From Accumulibacter sp. (GTDB lineage: Bacteria > Pseudomonadota > Gammaproteobacteria > Burkholderiales > Rhodocyclaceae): a stretch of 5,505 nucleotides of DNA. This document shows positions 1 through 5,505 of the stretch, one piece after another (position 1 is the stretch's first letter; each line of letters opens with the position of its first letter). Where the stretch lies: contig DPSD01000482.1 of NCBI GenBank assembly GCA_003538495.1, positions 940-6,444 on the forward strand. The letters run 5' to 3'. The position numbers and the translations under genes were made by a program. Under the pieces are notes generated by a model. That model did not search any database, had not been told where the DNA came from, and was given only the letters and a program-made list of their open reading frames with translations.

Positions 1-1048
<1,048 letters not shown>

Positions 1049-1068
<20 letters not shown>

Positions 1069-1438
1069 CGCGGATCCATTCGATCGCGGTGTCCGACAGC
1101 GCGTCGAGCAGGATGCAGTCGAAGCGGCAGTCGGACTCGCGGCCGGGATGCGACGCCAGGTAGTGCTGCGCGGCGAGGGCGATACGCGCTTGCTTGGCGG
1201 CGGTGACGCTGGCCGCGGCGCCACCGTGGCTGGCGCTGCGGCGCAAGCGCACCTCGACGAATACCAACACCCGCTGGTCAGTGCAGATCAGGTCGACCTC
1301 GCCACCCCGGCAGCGATAGTTGCGCGCCACGATGGTCAGCGCGTGCCGCTCAAGAAAGCGCGCGGCGAGTCCCTCGGCAAGCGCGCCCGGGCTGGCCGAG
1401 TGCCCGCCTGACGCAGTCGTGCTATCTTTGTCGCTCAC
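1049..1438 (-). CDS. yraN: YraN / UPF0102 family endonuclease-like protein
   Basis: A 129-residue protein of the UPF0102 (YraN) family, whose fold is of the PD-(D/E)XK nuclease type. Seen: an AEGLAARFLERHAL helix at 21-34, ARNYRCRGGEVDLI at 38-51, VLVFVEVRLR at 57-66 and CRFDCILL at 104-111. Glu47, Asp49 and Glu62 with the following basic position (Arg64) match the predicted metal-binding site. The biochemical role is poorly defined; a link to DNA processing is suspected from the fold. The start is GTG 1438, because a GGAGG Shine-Dalgarno lies 7 nt upstream (1450-1446). An in-frame ATG at 1456 would add six residues, lie upstream of that ribosome site and overlap the rsmI start by 2 bp. It is the first gene of a leftward operon with the HIRAN and SIS genes. 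The N-terminal 18 residues are low complexity and unconserved. Confidence 0.9.
1421..1428 (+). promoter_or_regulatory. Tentative extended -10 promoter for rsmI
   Basis: The sequence TG-C-TATCTT (-10 hexamer 1423-1428) fits an extended -10 with a weak hexamer (4/6), and no -35 match is seen. The start site would be near 1435, about 20 nt before the rsmI ATG. It lies inside the 5' coding end of yraN on the other strand. The evidence is position plus a partial motif only. Confidence 0.25.
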
Positions 1439-1454
1439 CTGCCGGCCTCCGATC

Positions 1455-2294
1455 ATGACGGAAGAATTTCCCGCATTATATGTAGTTCCGACGCCGCTCG
1501 GCCACCTCGGCGATATCTCCCAGCGGGCCATCGACGTGCTGCGGCAAGTGCCCTGGGTGGCTGCCGAAGATACTCGCCACAGCGCGCCGTTGCTGCGGCA
1601 TTACGGCTGCAATGCTCGCCTGCTCGCGGCGCACCAGCATAACGAAGAGGGTGCCGCACAACAGGTCATCGGACACCTCGCCGCCGGCGAGTCGGTCGCC
1701 TTGGTCGTCGATGCCGGCACGCCTGCGGTGTCCGATCCGGGCGCGCGACTGGTCTCCAGAGTGCGGGCCGCCGGCTATCGCGTCATACCGCTGCCGGGAC
1801 CGTGTGCGGCGGTCGTCGCGCTTTCAGCCGCCGGCCTCAGTGAAGCCCACTTCTTGTTCTACGGTTTCTTGCCGGCGAAGGCCGGGCAGCGCGCGGAGGT
1901 CTTGCGCGGGCTGGCCAACTTGCCTTACGCACTGGTCTTTTACGAAGCGCCGCACCGACTTGTGGACACCGTGGCCGCTTTGGCGGCCGTTTTTCAGCCG
2001 ACACGGACGCTGGTGCTGGCGCGCGAACTGACCAAGTTGTTCGAGACTGTACATAGCTGTGCGCTCGGCGACGCGCACGACTGGCTGCTGGCCGACGCCA
2101 ACCGGCAGCGCGGCGAGTTCGTGCTGCTGGTCTCCGCGGCTCCAGCGGTCGACAACGACGCCGATGGCGAGCGGGTATTGAAGTTGCTGCTCACTGACGG
2201 ACTGTCGGTCAGCCAGGCGAGTCGGCTGGCGCACGCGATTACCGGCGCAGGAAAGCACGCCCTGTATCAACAGGCTTTGCGCTTGAAGGGATAG
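1455..2294 (+). CDS. rsmI: 16S rRNA (cytidine(1402)-2'-O)-methyltransferase RsmI
   Basis: A 279-residue tetrapyrrole-methylase-fold enzyme (E. coli RsmI has 286). It uses S-adenosylmethionine to 2'-O-methylate C1402 of 16S rRNA in the ribosomal P site, which tunes decoding. Family motifs are all present in order: [12 protein letters not shown] at 11-22, AAEDTRHS at 36-43, HQHNE at 60-64, [11 protein letters not shown] at 86-96, PLPGPCAAV at 112-120, YGFLPAK at 136-142, then [18 protein letters not shown] and RGEFVLLV. The start is ATG 1455 ([11 protein letters not shown]), which matches the family's usual short N-terminus. No Shine-Dalgarno precedes it; the GGAGG there belongs to yraN on the other strand. 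It is transcribed divergently from yraN. It is followed by a 116-bp gap with two inverted repeats, so it may be a single-gene unit. Nothing indicates damage. Confidence 0.97.
   Translation: MTEEFPALYVVPTPLGHLGDISQRAIDVLRQVPWVAAEDTRHSAPLLRHYGCNARLLAAHQHNEEGAAQQVIGHLAAGESVALVVDAGTPAVSDPGARLVSRVRAAGYRVIPLPGPCAAVVALSAAGLSEAHFLFYGFLPAKAGQRAEVLRGLANLPYALVFYEAPHRLVDTVAALAAVFQPTRTLVLARELTKLFETVHSCALGDAHDWLLADANRQRGEFVLLVSAAPAVDNDADGERVLKLLLTDGLSVSQASRLAHAITGAGKHALYQQALRLKG
1475..1480 (-). promoter_or_regulatory. -10 box of the yraN operon promoter, inside rsmI
   Basis: On the minus strand the sequence ACA-TATAAT-GCGGG gives a perfect -10 hexamer. Transcription would start near 1468, leaving a leader of about 30 nt that contains the GGAGG Shine-Dalgarno before GTG 1438. 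The -35 region, GC-rich, does not match consensus. The box falls within codons 7-9 of rsmI (Ala-Leu-Tyr), so the two divergent units overlap physically. Confidence 0.5.
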
Positions 2295-2328
2295 CGCACG
2301 CCGCGCTGGCGAGCGGTGGGCGCCGGCA

Positions 2329-2342
2329 CCGAGCGCGCTCGG
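2329..2342. repeat. Perfect 14-bp palindrome downstream of rsmI
   Basis: CCGAGCGCGCTCGG is self-complementary over its full length and as RNA could form a 5-bp GC-rich stem with a CGCG loop. No T-tract follows, so it is not a standard intrinsic terminator. It may help terminate or stabilise the rsmI transcript 3' end, or be a protein site. Confidence 0.5.
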
Positions 2343-2347
2343 CAGGT

Positions 2348-2363
2348 TTCGGCTGGAGCCGAA
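2348..2363. repeat. Perfect 7-bp inverted repeat upstream of pyrC promoter
   Basis: TTCGGCT-GG-AGCCGAA: the arms are fully complementary around a 2-bp centre, realistically a 6-bp RNA stem with a TGGA loop. It starts 5 bp after the 14-bp palindrome, and its right arm ends 9 bp before the candidate pyrC -10 box, so it covers where a -35 element would be. It could be an operator or part of a tandem-hairpin terminator for rsmI; no T-tract follows. Confidence 0.45.
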
Positions 2364-2372
2364 GAAATCATC

Positions 2373-2378
2373 TAGAAT
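2373..2378 (+). promoter_or_regulatory. pyrC: Candidate -10 box for pyrC
   Basis: TAGAAT matches the -10 consensus at 5 of 6 positions and lies 32 nt upstream of the pyrC ATG. No good -35 is present; an inverted repeat occupies that position. Transcription would begin within the CCCGGA run at 2380-2385, giving a leader of about 25-30 nt. In enteric bacteria pyrC is controlled by pyrimidine-dependent choice of start site in a similar C/G run; whether that occurs here is not shown. Confidence 0.4.
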
Positions 2379-2410
2379 TCCCGGATTCGCAAACTCGGCC
2401 AATTGTTTCG

Positions 2411-3457
2411 ATGACCTCGACCATGCAGATTGCCCTTACCCGTCCTGACGACTGGCACCTTCATCTGCGCGATGGTGACGCGCTGGCGACCGTCTTGCCG
2501 CATAGCGCGCGGCAGTTCGCGCGGGCCATCGTGATGCCCAATCTGCGGCCGCCGGTGACCACCGTCGCCGCCGCGACCGCCTACCGCGCGCGTATCCTCG
2601 CCGCCTTGCCGGCCGGCATGGCGTTCGAGCCGTTGATGACCTTGTACCTGACCGACAGCACGCCAGTCGACGAAATCCGGCGGGCGGTGGCTAGCGAATT
2701 CGTGCGCGCGGTGAAGCTCTATCCGGCGGGGGCGACGACCAATTCCGACGCGGGTGTGACCAATCTGGACCGCTGTGCGGCGGTGCTGACCGAGATGGAA
2801 AGGTCGGGGCTGCCGCTGCTGGTGCACGGCGAGGTGACCGACTCGAAGATCGACGTCTTCGACCGCGAAAAGGTGTTCATTGAACGCGTCTTGAAGCCGT
2901 TACTGGCGCGCTATCCCGGCCTGAAAGTTGTTTTCGAGCATATCACCACCCGCGACGCCGCTGATTTTGTCGCCGCCTGCGGACCGAACATCGCCGCGAC
3001 GATCACCGCGCATCACCTCTTGTACAACCGCAACGCCATTTTTCAGGGCGGCCTCCGTCCGCATTACTACTGCCTGCCGGTTCTCAAACGAGAGGTCCAT
3101 CGCCAGGCGCTGCTGCGCGCGGCAACTTCCGGCAACCCGCGATTCTTCCTGGGCACCGATTCCGCGCCGCATCCGCGGGTCAGCAAGGAGGTCGACTGCG
3201 GCTGTGCCGGCTGCTACACCGCGCATGCGGCGCTGGAGCTGTACGCGGAGGCCTTCGACGCCGCCGATGCTCTGCATCGACTGGAGGCTTTCGCCAGCTT
3301 CAACGGTCCGGACTTCTACAGTTTGCCACGCAACACCGGTTCGGTGACGCTGGTGCGCGAGGCTTGGCGACCACCGGCGGCCTTCGCTTACCTCGGCGGC
3401 GCTACGCTGGTACCGTTGGCTGCTGGCGAGCTGCTACGATGGAAGATGCGGGGCTGA
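2411..3457 (+). CDS. pyrC: Dihydroorotase PyrC (class II)
   Basis: This cytoplasmic zinc enzyme closes N-carbamoyl-L-aspartate to L-dihydroorotate, the third step of de novo pyrimidine synthesis. At 348 residues it has the length of E. coli PyrC and the same residue numbering at the active site: His16 and His18 in [10 protein letters not shown], Lys102 in [11 protein letters not shown] (the carboxylated lysine bridging two zincs), His139 in LLVHGEV, His177 in VFEHITT and Asp250 in FLGTDSAPH. The cysteine cluster C-G-C-A-G-C is at 263-268. Later motifs are ASFNGPDFY at 295-303 and a C-terminal AGELLRW. The start is ATG 2411 by length; ATG 2423 ([10 protein letters not shown]) is also possible, and neither has a clear Shine-Dalgarno. 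The downstream lipoprotein gene begins 53 nt past the stop, so the two are probably co-transcribed. The gene looks intact. Confidence 0.98.
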   Translation: MTSTMQIALTRPDDWHLHLRDGDALATVLPHSARQFARAIVMPNLRPPVTTVAAATAYRARILAALPAGMAFEPLMTLYLTDSTPVDEIRRAVASEFVRAVKLYPAGATTNSDAGVTNLDRCAAVLTEMERSGLPLLVHGEVTDSKIDVFDREKVFIERVLKPLLARYPGLKVVFEHITTRDAADFVAACGPNIAATITAHHLLYNRNAIFQGGLRPHYYCLPVLKREVHRQALLRAATSGNPRFFLGTDSAPHPRVSKEVDCGCAGCYTAHAALELYAEAFDAADALHRLEAFASFNGPDFYSLPRNTGSVTLVREAWRPPAAFAYLGGATLVPLAAGELLRWKMRG

Positions 3458-3510
3458 TGTCGCCGCGTTGTGCTGTTTTCTGTTCCGGGGCTGGCCCGAG
3501 GAGATTGCGT

Positions 3511-3954
3511 GTGTCGCGGAAGACGCTGCTGCCGATGCTGTTGCTGCCCTTGCTGGTTGCCTGCTCCGATCAGCGGGCGGCCTTCGAGATTGACTCTAGC
3601 CAGCATTCCTTGACGCTGATTCGCGTCCAGGACTTCTTCTGGCAAAAAACCGCCGCCTACTCCGTGGTCGCGGCCCGGATGCCGGAGTGCATGCGTCGCC
3701 ACGACATCGGATCGGGCAGTGCCAATACCAGAATCGAGGTCTATGCCCCGGGGAACGATGCCTGGATTCTCAAACAGGGCAAGCGGATGGTCGTCGTCGA
3801 GACGCGAACCTGTCAGGGCTTTGCCCGGCTCGACGAGGAGCCTGCGGATGGCATGGGTCCGTTGCAGGGAAGCTTCCAGATGCGCGGTGGCAGTTTGATA
3901 TTTGTCGCTGCGGCGAAGGGCGATGCGGACGCGGTGGCGCCGGCGCCGAATTGA
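3511..3954 (+). CDS. Small lipoprotein of unknown function
   Basis: The protein has 147 residues and matches no family I recognise. Seen: a short basic N-terminus (MSRK), a hydrophobic core rich in Leu at 6-16 and a lipobox LVAC ending at Cys18, so a mature lipoprotein starting Cys-Ser-Asp. Ser at +2 would favour the outer membrane by the E. coli sorting rule. The mature part is soluble-looking, with two cysteines (60 and 101) that could form a periplasmic disulfide, and an Ala/Pro-rich tail. The start is GTG 3511: GGAG at 3500-3503 sits 7 nt upstream, and the basic region begins right there. An in-frame ATG at 3457, touching the pyrC stop (TGATG), would add 18 residues and make the signal peptide too long. 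The gene lies between pyrC and the DUF3025 gene and overlaps the latter by 4 bp. Confidence 0.75.
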   Translation: MSRKTLLPMLLLPLLVACSDQRAAFEIDSSQHSLTLIRVQDFFWQKTAAYSVVAARMPECMRRHDIGSGSANTRIEVYAPGNDAWILKQGKRMVVVETRTCQGFARLDEEPADGMGPLQGSFQMRGGSLIFVAAAKGDADAVAPAPN

Positions 3955-4736
3955 GTGGGCACCACTGGCCTTCACCGGGTGGCCTGTTCGCCCCCTTGTG
4001 GCCGCTGCTGACGAGGATTCCCTTCGCCCCGGATTTTGCCTCGCTGGACTTCCTGAGTTCGGGGCTCGACCTGCGCACGGCCAGTGGCCAGCACCTGTCT
4101 TTCGTGCCGCCGCCGCTTGACGGCCTGGCCTACGAAACGCGCATCTGGGTACGCGGCGAGGTCGCCACGCGCGTCGGCAACTGGCACGATTTCTTCAATG
4201 CGCTGGTCTGGCTGAGCTTTCCGCTGAGCAAGGCGGCGCTCAACGCGCGCCACGCCGGGGCGCTCGCCGTTCAAGGCACGGGTCGTGGCAGCGAGCGCGA
4301 TGCCTTGACTCATTTTGACGAATGCGGCGTCGTCGTGGTCTCATCCGACCCTTCGTTGCTGGCCCTGTTGCGCAACTTCGAGTGGCGAGCGCTGTTCTGG
4401 GAGCGCCGCGACGAATTGGGTCGCGCGCTACGCTGTTTCGTTTTTGGTCACGCTACCTATGAGCAGTTGTTGCGACCGTTTCGCGGGCTGACCGCCAAGG
4501 CGCTGCTGTACGAGGTCAGCGAAGACTGGCTGTGGCGCCGGCCGCCGCTGGCTCAGCTGGCCGATCTAGACCGGCGTCTGGCGGGTGAACTGGATGGCGG
4601 CCTGCACCTGCAGCCGCGAGCTTTCCACCCGCTACCCCTGATGGGCCTGCCCGGCGTGACGCTGGACAGCGACAGCGCCAGCTACTACGACGACCAGTGG
4701 CAATTCCGGTCGGGCCGCGGTGGGCGCGGCGTATAA
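3951..4736 (+). CDS. DUF3025 domain-containing protein
   Basis: I recognise the proteobacterial DUF3025 family (function unknown) from these conserved blocks: YETRIW at 61-66, GNWHDFFNALVWLSFP at 76-91, SKAALNARH at 93-101, RDALTHFDECG at 116-126, FGHATYE at 165-171, LMGLPG at 230-235 and YYDDQWQFR at 245-253. No signal peptide or membrane segment is evident, so it is probably cytoplasmic. The length is 261 residues from the proposed start. The start is uncertain: there is no in-frame ATG or GTG near the conserved region, and TTG 3951, whose TTGA overlaps the lipoprotein stop by 4 bp, is the most sensible choice and implies coupled translation. TTG 3996 would cut into the probable start of the domain. 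The stop TAA (4734-4736) lies inside the rnpB -10 box. The invariant Asn, His, Asp and Arg residues hint at an active site but no activity can be assigned. Confidence 0.85.
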   Translation: MSGHHWPSPGGLFAPLWPLLTRIPFAPDFASLDFLSSGLDLRTASGQHLSFVPPPLDGLAYETRIWVRGEVATRVGNWHDFFNALVWLSFPLSKAALNARHAGALAVQGTGRGSERDALTHFDECGVVVVSSDPSLLALLRNFEWRALFWERRDELGRALRCFVFGHATYEQLLRPFRGLTAKALLYEVSEDWLWRRPPLAQLADLDRRLAGELDGGLHLQPRAFHPLPLMGLPGVTLDSDSASYYDDQWQFRSGRGGRGV

Positions 4737-4737
4737 T
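4732..4737 (+). promoter_or_regulatory. rnpB: -10 box of the rnpB promoter
   Basis: A perfect TATAAT lies 7 nt upstream of the first base of the RNase P RNA P1 helix, the expected distance to the transcription start. The hexamer includes the TAA stop of the DUF3025 gene. The -35 region is GC-rich and lies in that gene's last codons; no clear -35 match is visible. Confidence 0.6.
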
Positions 4738-4743
4738 TGCTGC

Positions 4744-5112
4744 GGGAAGTCGGTCAGGCAGCCGCTGGGCAAAGGGTGAAAGCCTGGCGCCGAGAGGAAA
4801 GTCCGGGCTCCGCAGAGCAGGATGCCGGTTAACGACCGGGCACCGTGAGGTGACGGAAAGTGCAACAGAAAGCAGACCGCCGATGTCCTCGCGCAGGCAG
4901 GGCAGGTAAGGGTGAAACGGCGAGGTAAGAGCTCACCGCGTTCGTGGTAACACGGACGGCACGGTAAACCCCATCCGGAGCAAGGCCAAATAGGGAAGCG
5001 TCGGCGTGGCTCGCGCTGCTTCCGGGTAGGCTGCTTGAGCGTGCTGGTAACAGTACGCCTAGAGGAATGGCTGTCCACGACAGAACCCGGCTTATCGACC
5101 GGCTTCCCACTT
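4744..5112 (+). ncRNA. rnpB: RNase P RNA, bacterial type A
   Basis: This is the catalytic RNA of RNase P, which removes 5' leaders from pre-tRNAs with its protein partner RnpA. The conserved 5' block GAGGAAAGTCCGGGCTC is at 4794-4810 and the 3' block GACAGAACCCGGCTTAT at 5079-5095; together they make the P4 core. Also seen are TGCAACAGAAAGCAGACCGCC, the GGTAAGGGTGAAA stretch, GGTAAGAGCTCACCGC (P12 area), GGAGCAAGGCCAAATAGGG and GGGTAGGCTGCTTGAGC. P1 is a 12-bp helix, 4744-4755 with 5097-5108, containing one G-U pair, and it fixes the ends. The 3' end is placed about 4 nt past P1 by analogy with E. coli, whose RNA is 377 nt against about 369 here. Transcription is from the TATAAT just upstream. 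No intrinsic terminator follows directly. The P15 loop seems to read GGC where E. coli has GGU. Confidence 0.97.
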
Positions 5113-5140
5113 TCCTACTGTTCCACCTTTCCAGCATGGC

Positions 5141-5158
5141 GGGCAGCGATCGCTGTCC
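5141..5158. repeat. 18-bp near-perfect palindrome after rnpB
   Basis: GGGCAGCGATCGCTGTCC pairs with itself over all 18 bases with one G-T wobble; as RNA it gives a 7-bp stem with a GATC loop. It begins 29 nt after the presumed rnpB 3' end. No T-run follows, so it is at best a non-canonical terminator or a processing barrier for the rnpB precursor. The left arm (GGCAGCGAT, 5142-5150) can instead pair with ATCGCTGCC at 5186-5194. Confidence 0.5.
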
Positions 5159-5221
5159 CTGCTCCAGTGTTCGCTCGCATGTTGCATCGCTGCCAAATGT
5201 TCGCTTCCATCTCGTCGTTTG

Positions 5222-5299
5222 TACCAACACTTAGGAAGCAATCTTGAGAAATTACTTTAAGTGTGGTGATTGCAGCATTGTTTTATAGCAAGTAATCTC
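5222..5299. other. Interlocking inverted repeats, possible H-type pseudoknot
   Basis: Stem 1 pairs 5223-5225 and 5227-5233 with 5258-5267 (10 bp, A5226 bulged, plus a T5222-G5268 wobble). Stem 2 pairs 5246-5248 and 5251-5257 with 5290-5299 (10 bp, two bulged A). The left arm of stem 2 lies in the loop of stem 1 and abuts its right arm with no spacer (5257/5258), so the helices could stack coaxially. The two stems could instead be alternative hairpins. This is read from base complementarity only; which strand is transcribed is not known. Confidence 0.35.
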
Positions 5300-5366
5300 C
5301 TTTCTAACTACCTCAAAAGTCGCTCATAAGTCCTTGTAGCCATTGAGAAATGTAAAGCTGTACCTC

Positions 5367-5395
5367 TTGCTTTAGGCGAGTCCTTAACTTAAAGT
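5367..5395 (+). promoter_or_regulatory. mraZ: Weak candidate promoter for mraZ
   Basis: TTGCTT (5367-5372) and TAAAGT (5390-5395) are spaced by 17 bp, with 3/6 and 4/6 consensus matches. The start would be near 5402, inside the TGGG repeats, so MraZ binding would block it. The match is poor and other positions in this AT-rich stretch could serve. Confidence 0.22.
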
Positions 5396-5439
5396 GGGAG
5401 TAAGTGGCGAAAAGTGGGAAAATGTCGGTTTTGATGGGC
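5395..5439 (+). promoter_or_regulatory. MraZ operator: phased TGGG-type repeats
   Basis: TGGGA at 5395-5399, TGGCG at 5405-5409 and TGGGA at 5415-5419 are separated by exactly 5 bp, the known spacing of MraZ boxes. The preceding bases are also repeated (AAAG, TAAG, AAAG), giving a 10-bp unit. In the same phase come a degenerate TCGGT at 5425 and a TGGGC at 5435. Known: MraZ is a ring-forming DNA-binding protein that represses its own dcw-cluster promoter through such repeats. Immediate placement upstream of mraZ makes autoregulation the natural reading. Confidence 0.82.
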
Positions 5440-5459
5440 GGACAGCAAGGGTTGGTTTG

Positions 5460-5505
5460 ATGTTTCAGGGTGCGGCAGCGTTAAGTCTTGATGCCAAGGG
5501 CAGGC
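5460..5505 (+). CDS. mraZ: Transcriptional regulator MraZ, N-terminal fragment
   Basis: Fifteen codons are present before the right edge: MFQGAAALSLDAKGR. The Met-Phe-x-Gly start and the Leu-Asp-x-Lys-Gly-Arg motif are the hallmarks of the N-terminal half-repeat of MraZ (E. coli begins MFRGATLVNLDSKGR). MraZ has an AbrB-like double swapped-hairpin fold, forms ring oligomers and controls the division and cell wall cluster, where it is usually followed by rsmH and ftsL. An AAGGG Shine-Dalgarno at 5447-5451 is 8 nt before the ATG. The phased TGGG repeats just upstream independently support the call. The gene continues outside the window. Confidence 0.93.
   Translation, partial: MFQGAAALSLDAKGR

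Larger units (their letters stand above)
5113..5459. other. Gene-free rnpB-mraZ intergenic region
   Basis: I see no credible gene in these 347 bp. The longest readable frames are extensions of frames through rnpB, or very short, without ribosome sites. The region has three parts: up to about 5215 it is moderately GC-rich with the palindrome and a repeated TGTTCGCT (5168-5175 and 5198-5205); 5221-5400 is 39% GC by count, very unlike the flanking genes, and holds interlocking inverted repeats; 5395-5439 holds the MraZ-type repeats. A small RNA transcribed from here cannot be excluded. Confidence 0.7.

Noticed and set aside
1439..1456. ATG 1456 as the yraN start
   Set aside because: It lies upstream of the GGAGG ribosome site that points to GTG 1438; the six extra residues are not part of the family core.
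3457..3510. ATG 3457 overlapping the pyrC stop as start of the lipoprotein gene
   Set aside because: It would put 18 residues before a compact lipoprotein signal, whereas GTG 3511 has GGAG at the right spacing.
5168..5205. Direct repeat TGTTCGCT at 5168 and 5198 as a possible attachment site or target duplication
   Set aside because: Only 8 bp exact, no integrase, no element between the copies; chance is likely.
4632..5247. Open frames on both strands across rnpB
   Set aside because: The sequence is RNase P RNA with all conserved blocks; the frames have no recognisable motif or ribosome site.
5254..5266. TTTAAGTGTGG as an extra MraZ box
   Set aside because: It is an isolated partial match about 130 bp from the array, without phased partners, and is better explained as a stem arm.

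Overview
The window is a high-GC housekeeping segment of a betaproteobacterial chromosome. The gene order and protein sequences suggest a Rhodocyclales or Accumulibacter-like organism; the lineage is my inference. There is no sign of a phage, insertion sequence, CRISPR array or defence island.

Layout, left half: a leftward operon runs yraN, a small exported HIRAN-domain protein, a DiaA/GmhA-type SIS protein, then the first 20 codons of dolP, with overlapping or closely spaced genes. It diverges from rsmI, which reads rightward. The two divergent units share about 20 bp: the best promoter for yraN lies inside the rsmI coding sequence. This is the known rsmI-yraN-diaA-dolP neighbourhood, without the lpoA gene that enterobacteria carry there and with a HIRAN gene added.

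Layout, right half: after rsmI comes a 116-bp gap with two perfect inverted repeats and a candidate promoter. Then follow pyrC (dihydroorotase), a small lipoprotein of unknown function and a DUF3025 protein, tightly packed. The stop codon of the DUF3025 gene is part of the -10 box of rnpB, the RNA subunit of RNase P (type A). After rnpB is a gene-free, AT-rich stretch of about 350 bp (39% GC over 5221-5400). It holds inverted repeats that could fold as an H-type pseudoknot, and ends in a phased array of TGGG-type repeats matching the MraZ operator. The window closes with the first 15 codons of mraZ, the first gene of the division and cell wall (dcw) cluster.

How they work together: most genes are core functions. 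RsmI methylates 16S rRNA, RnpB matures tRNA, PyrC makes pyrimidines, the SIS protein serves replication initiation or heptose synthesis, DolP maintains the outer membrane and MraZ regulates dcw genes. The least explained items are the exported HIRAN protein, the lipoprotein/DUF3025 pair and the structured rnpB-mraZ spacer. I found no evidence for an exotic new system.
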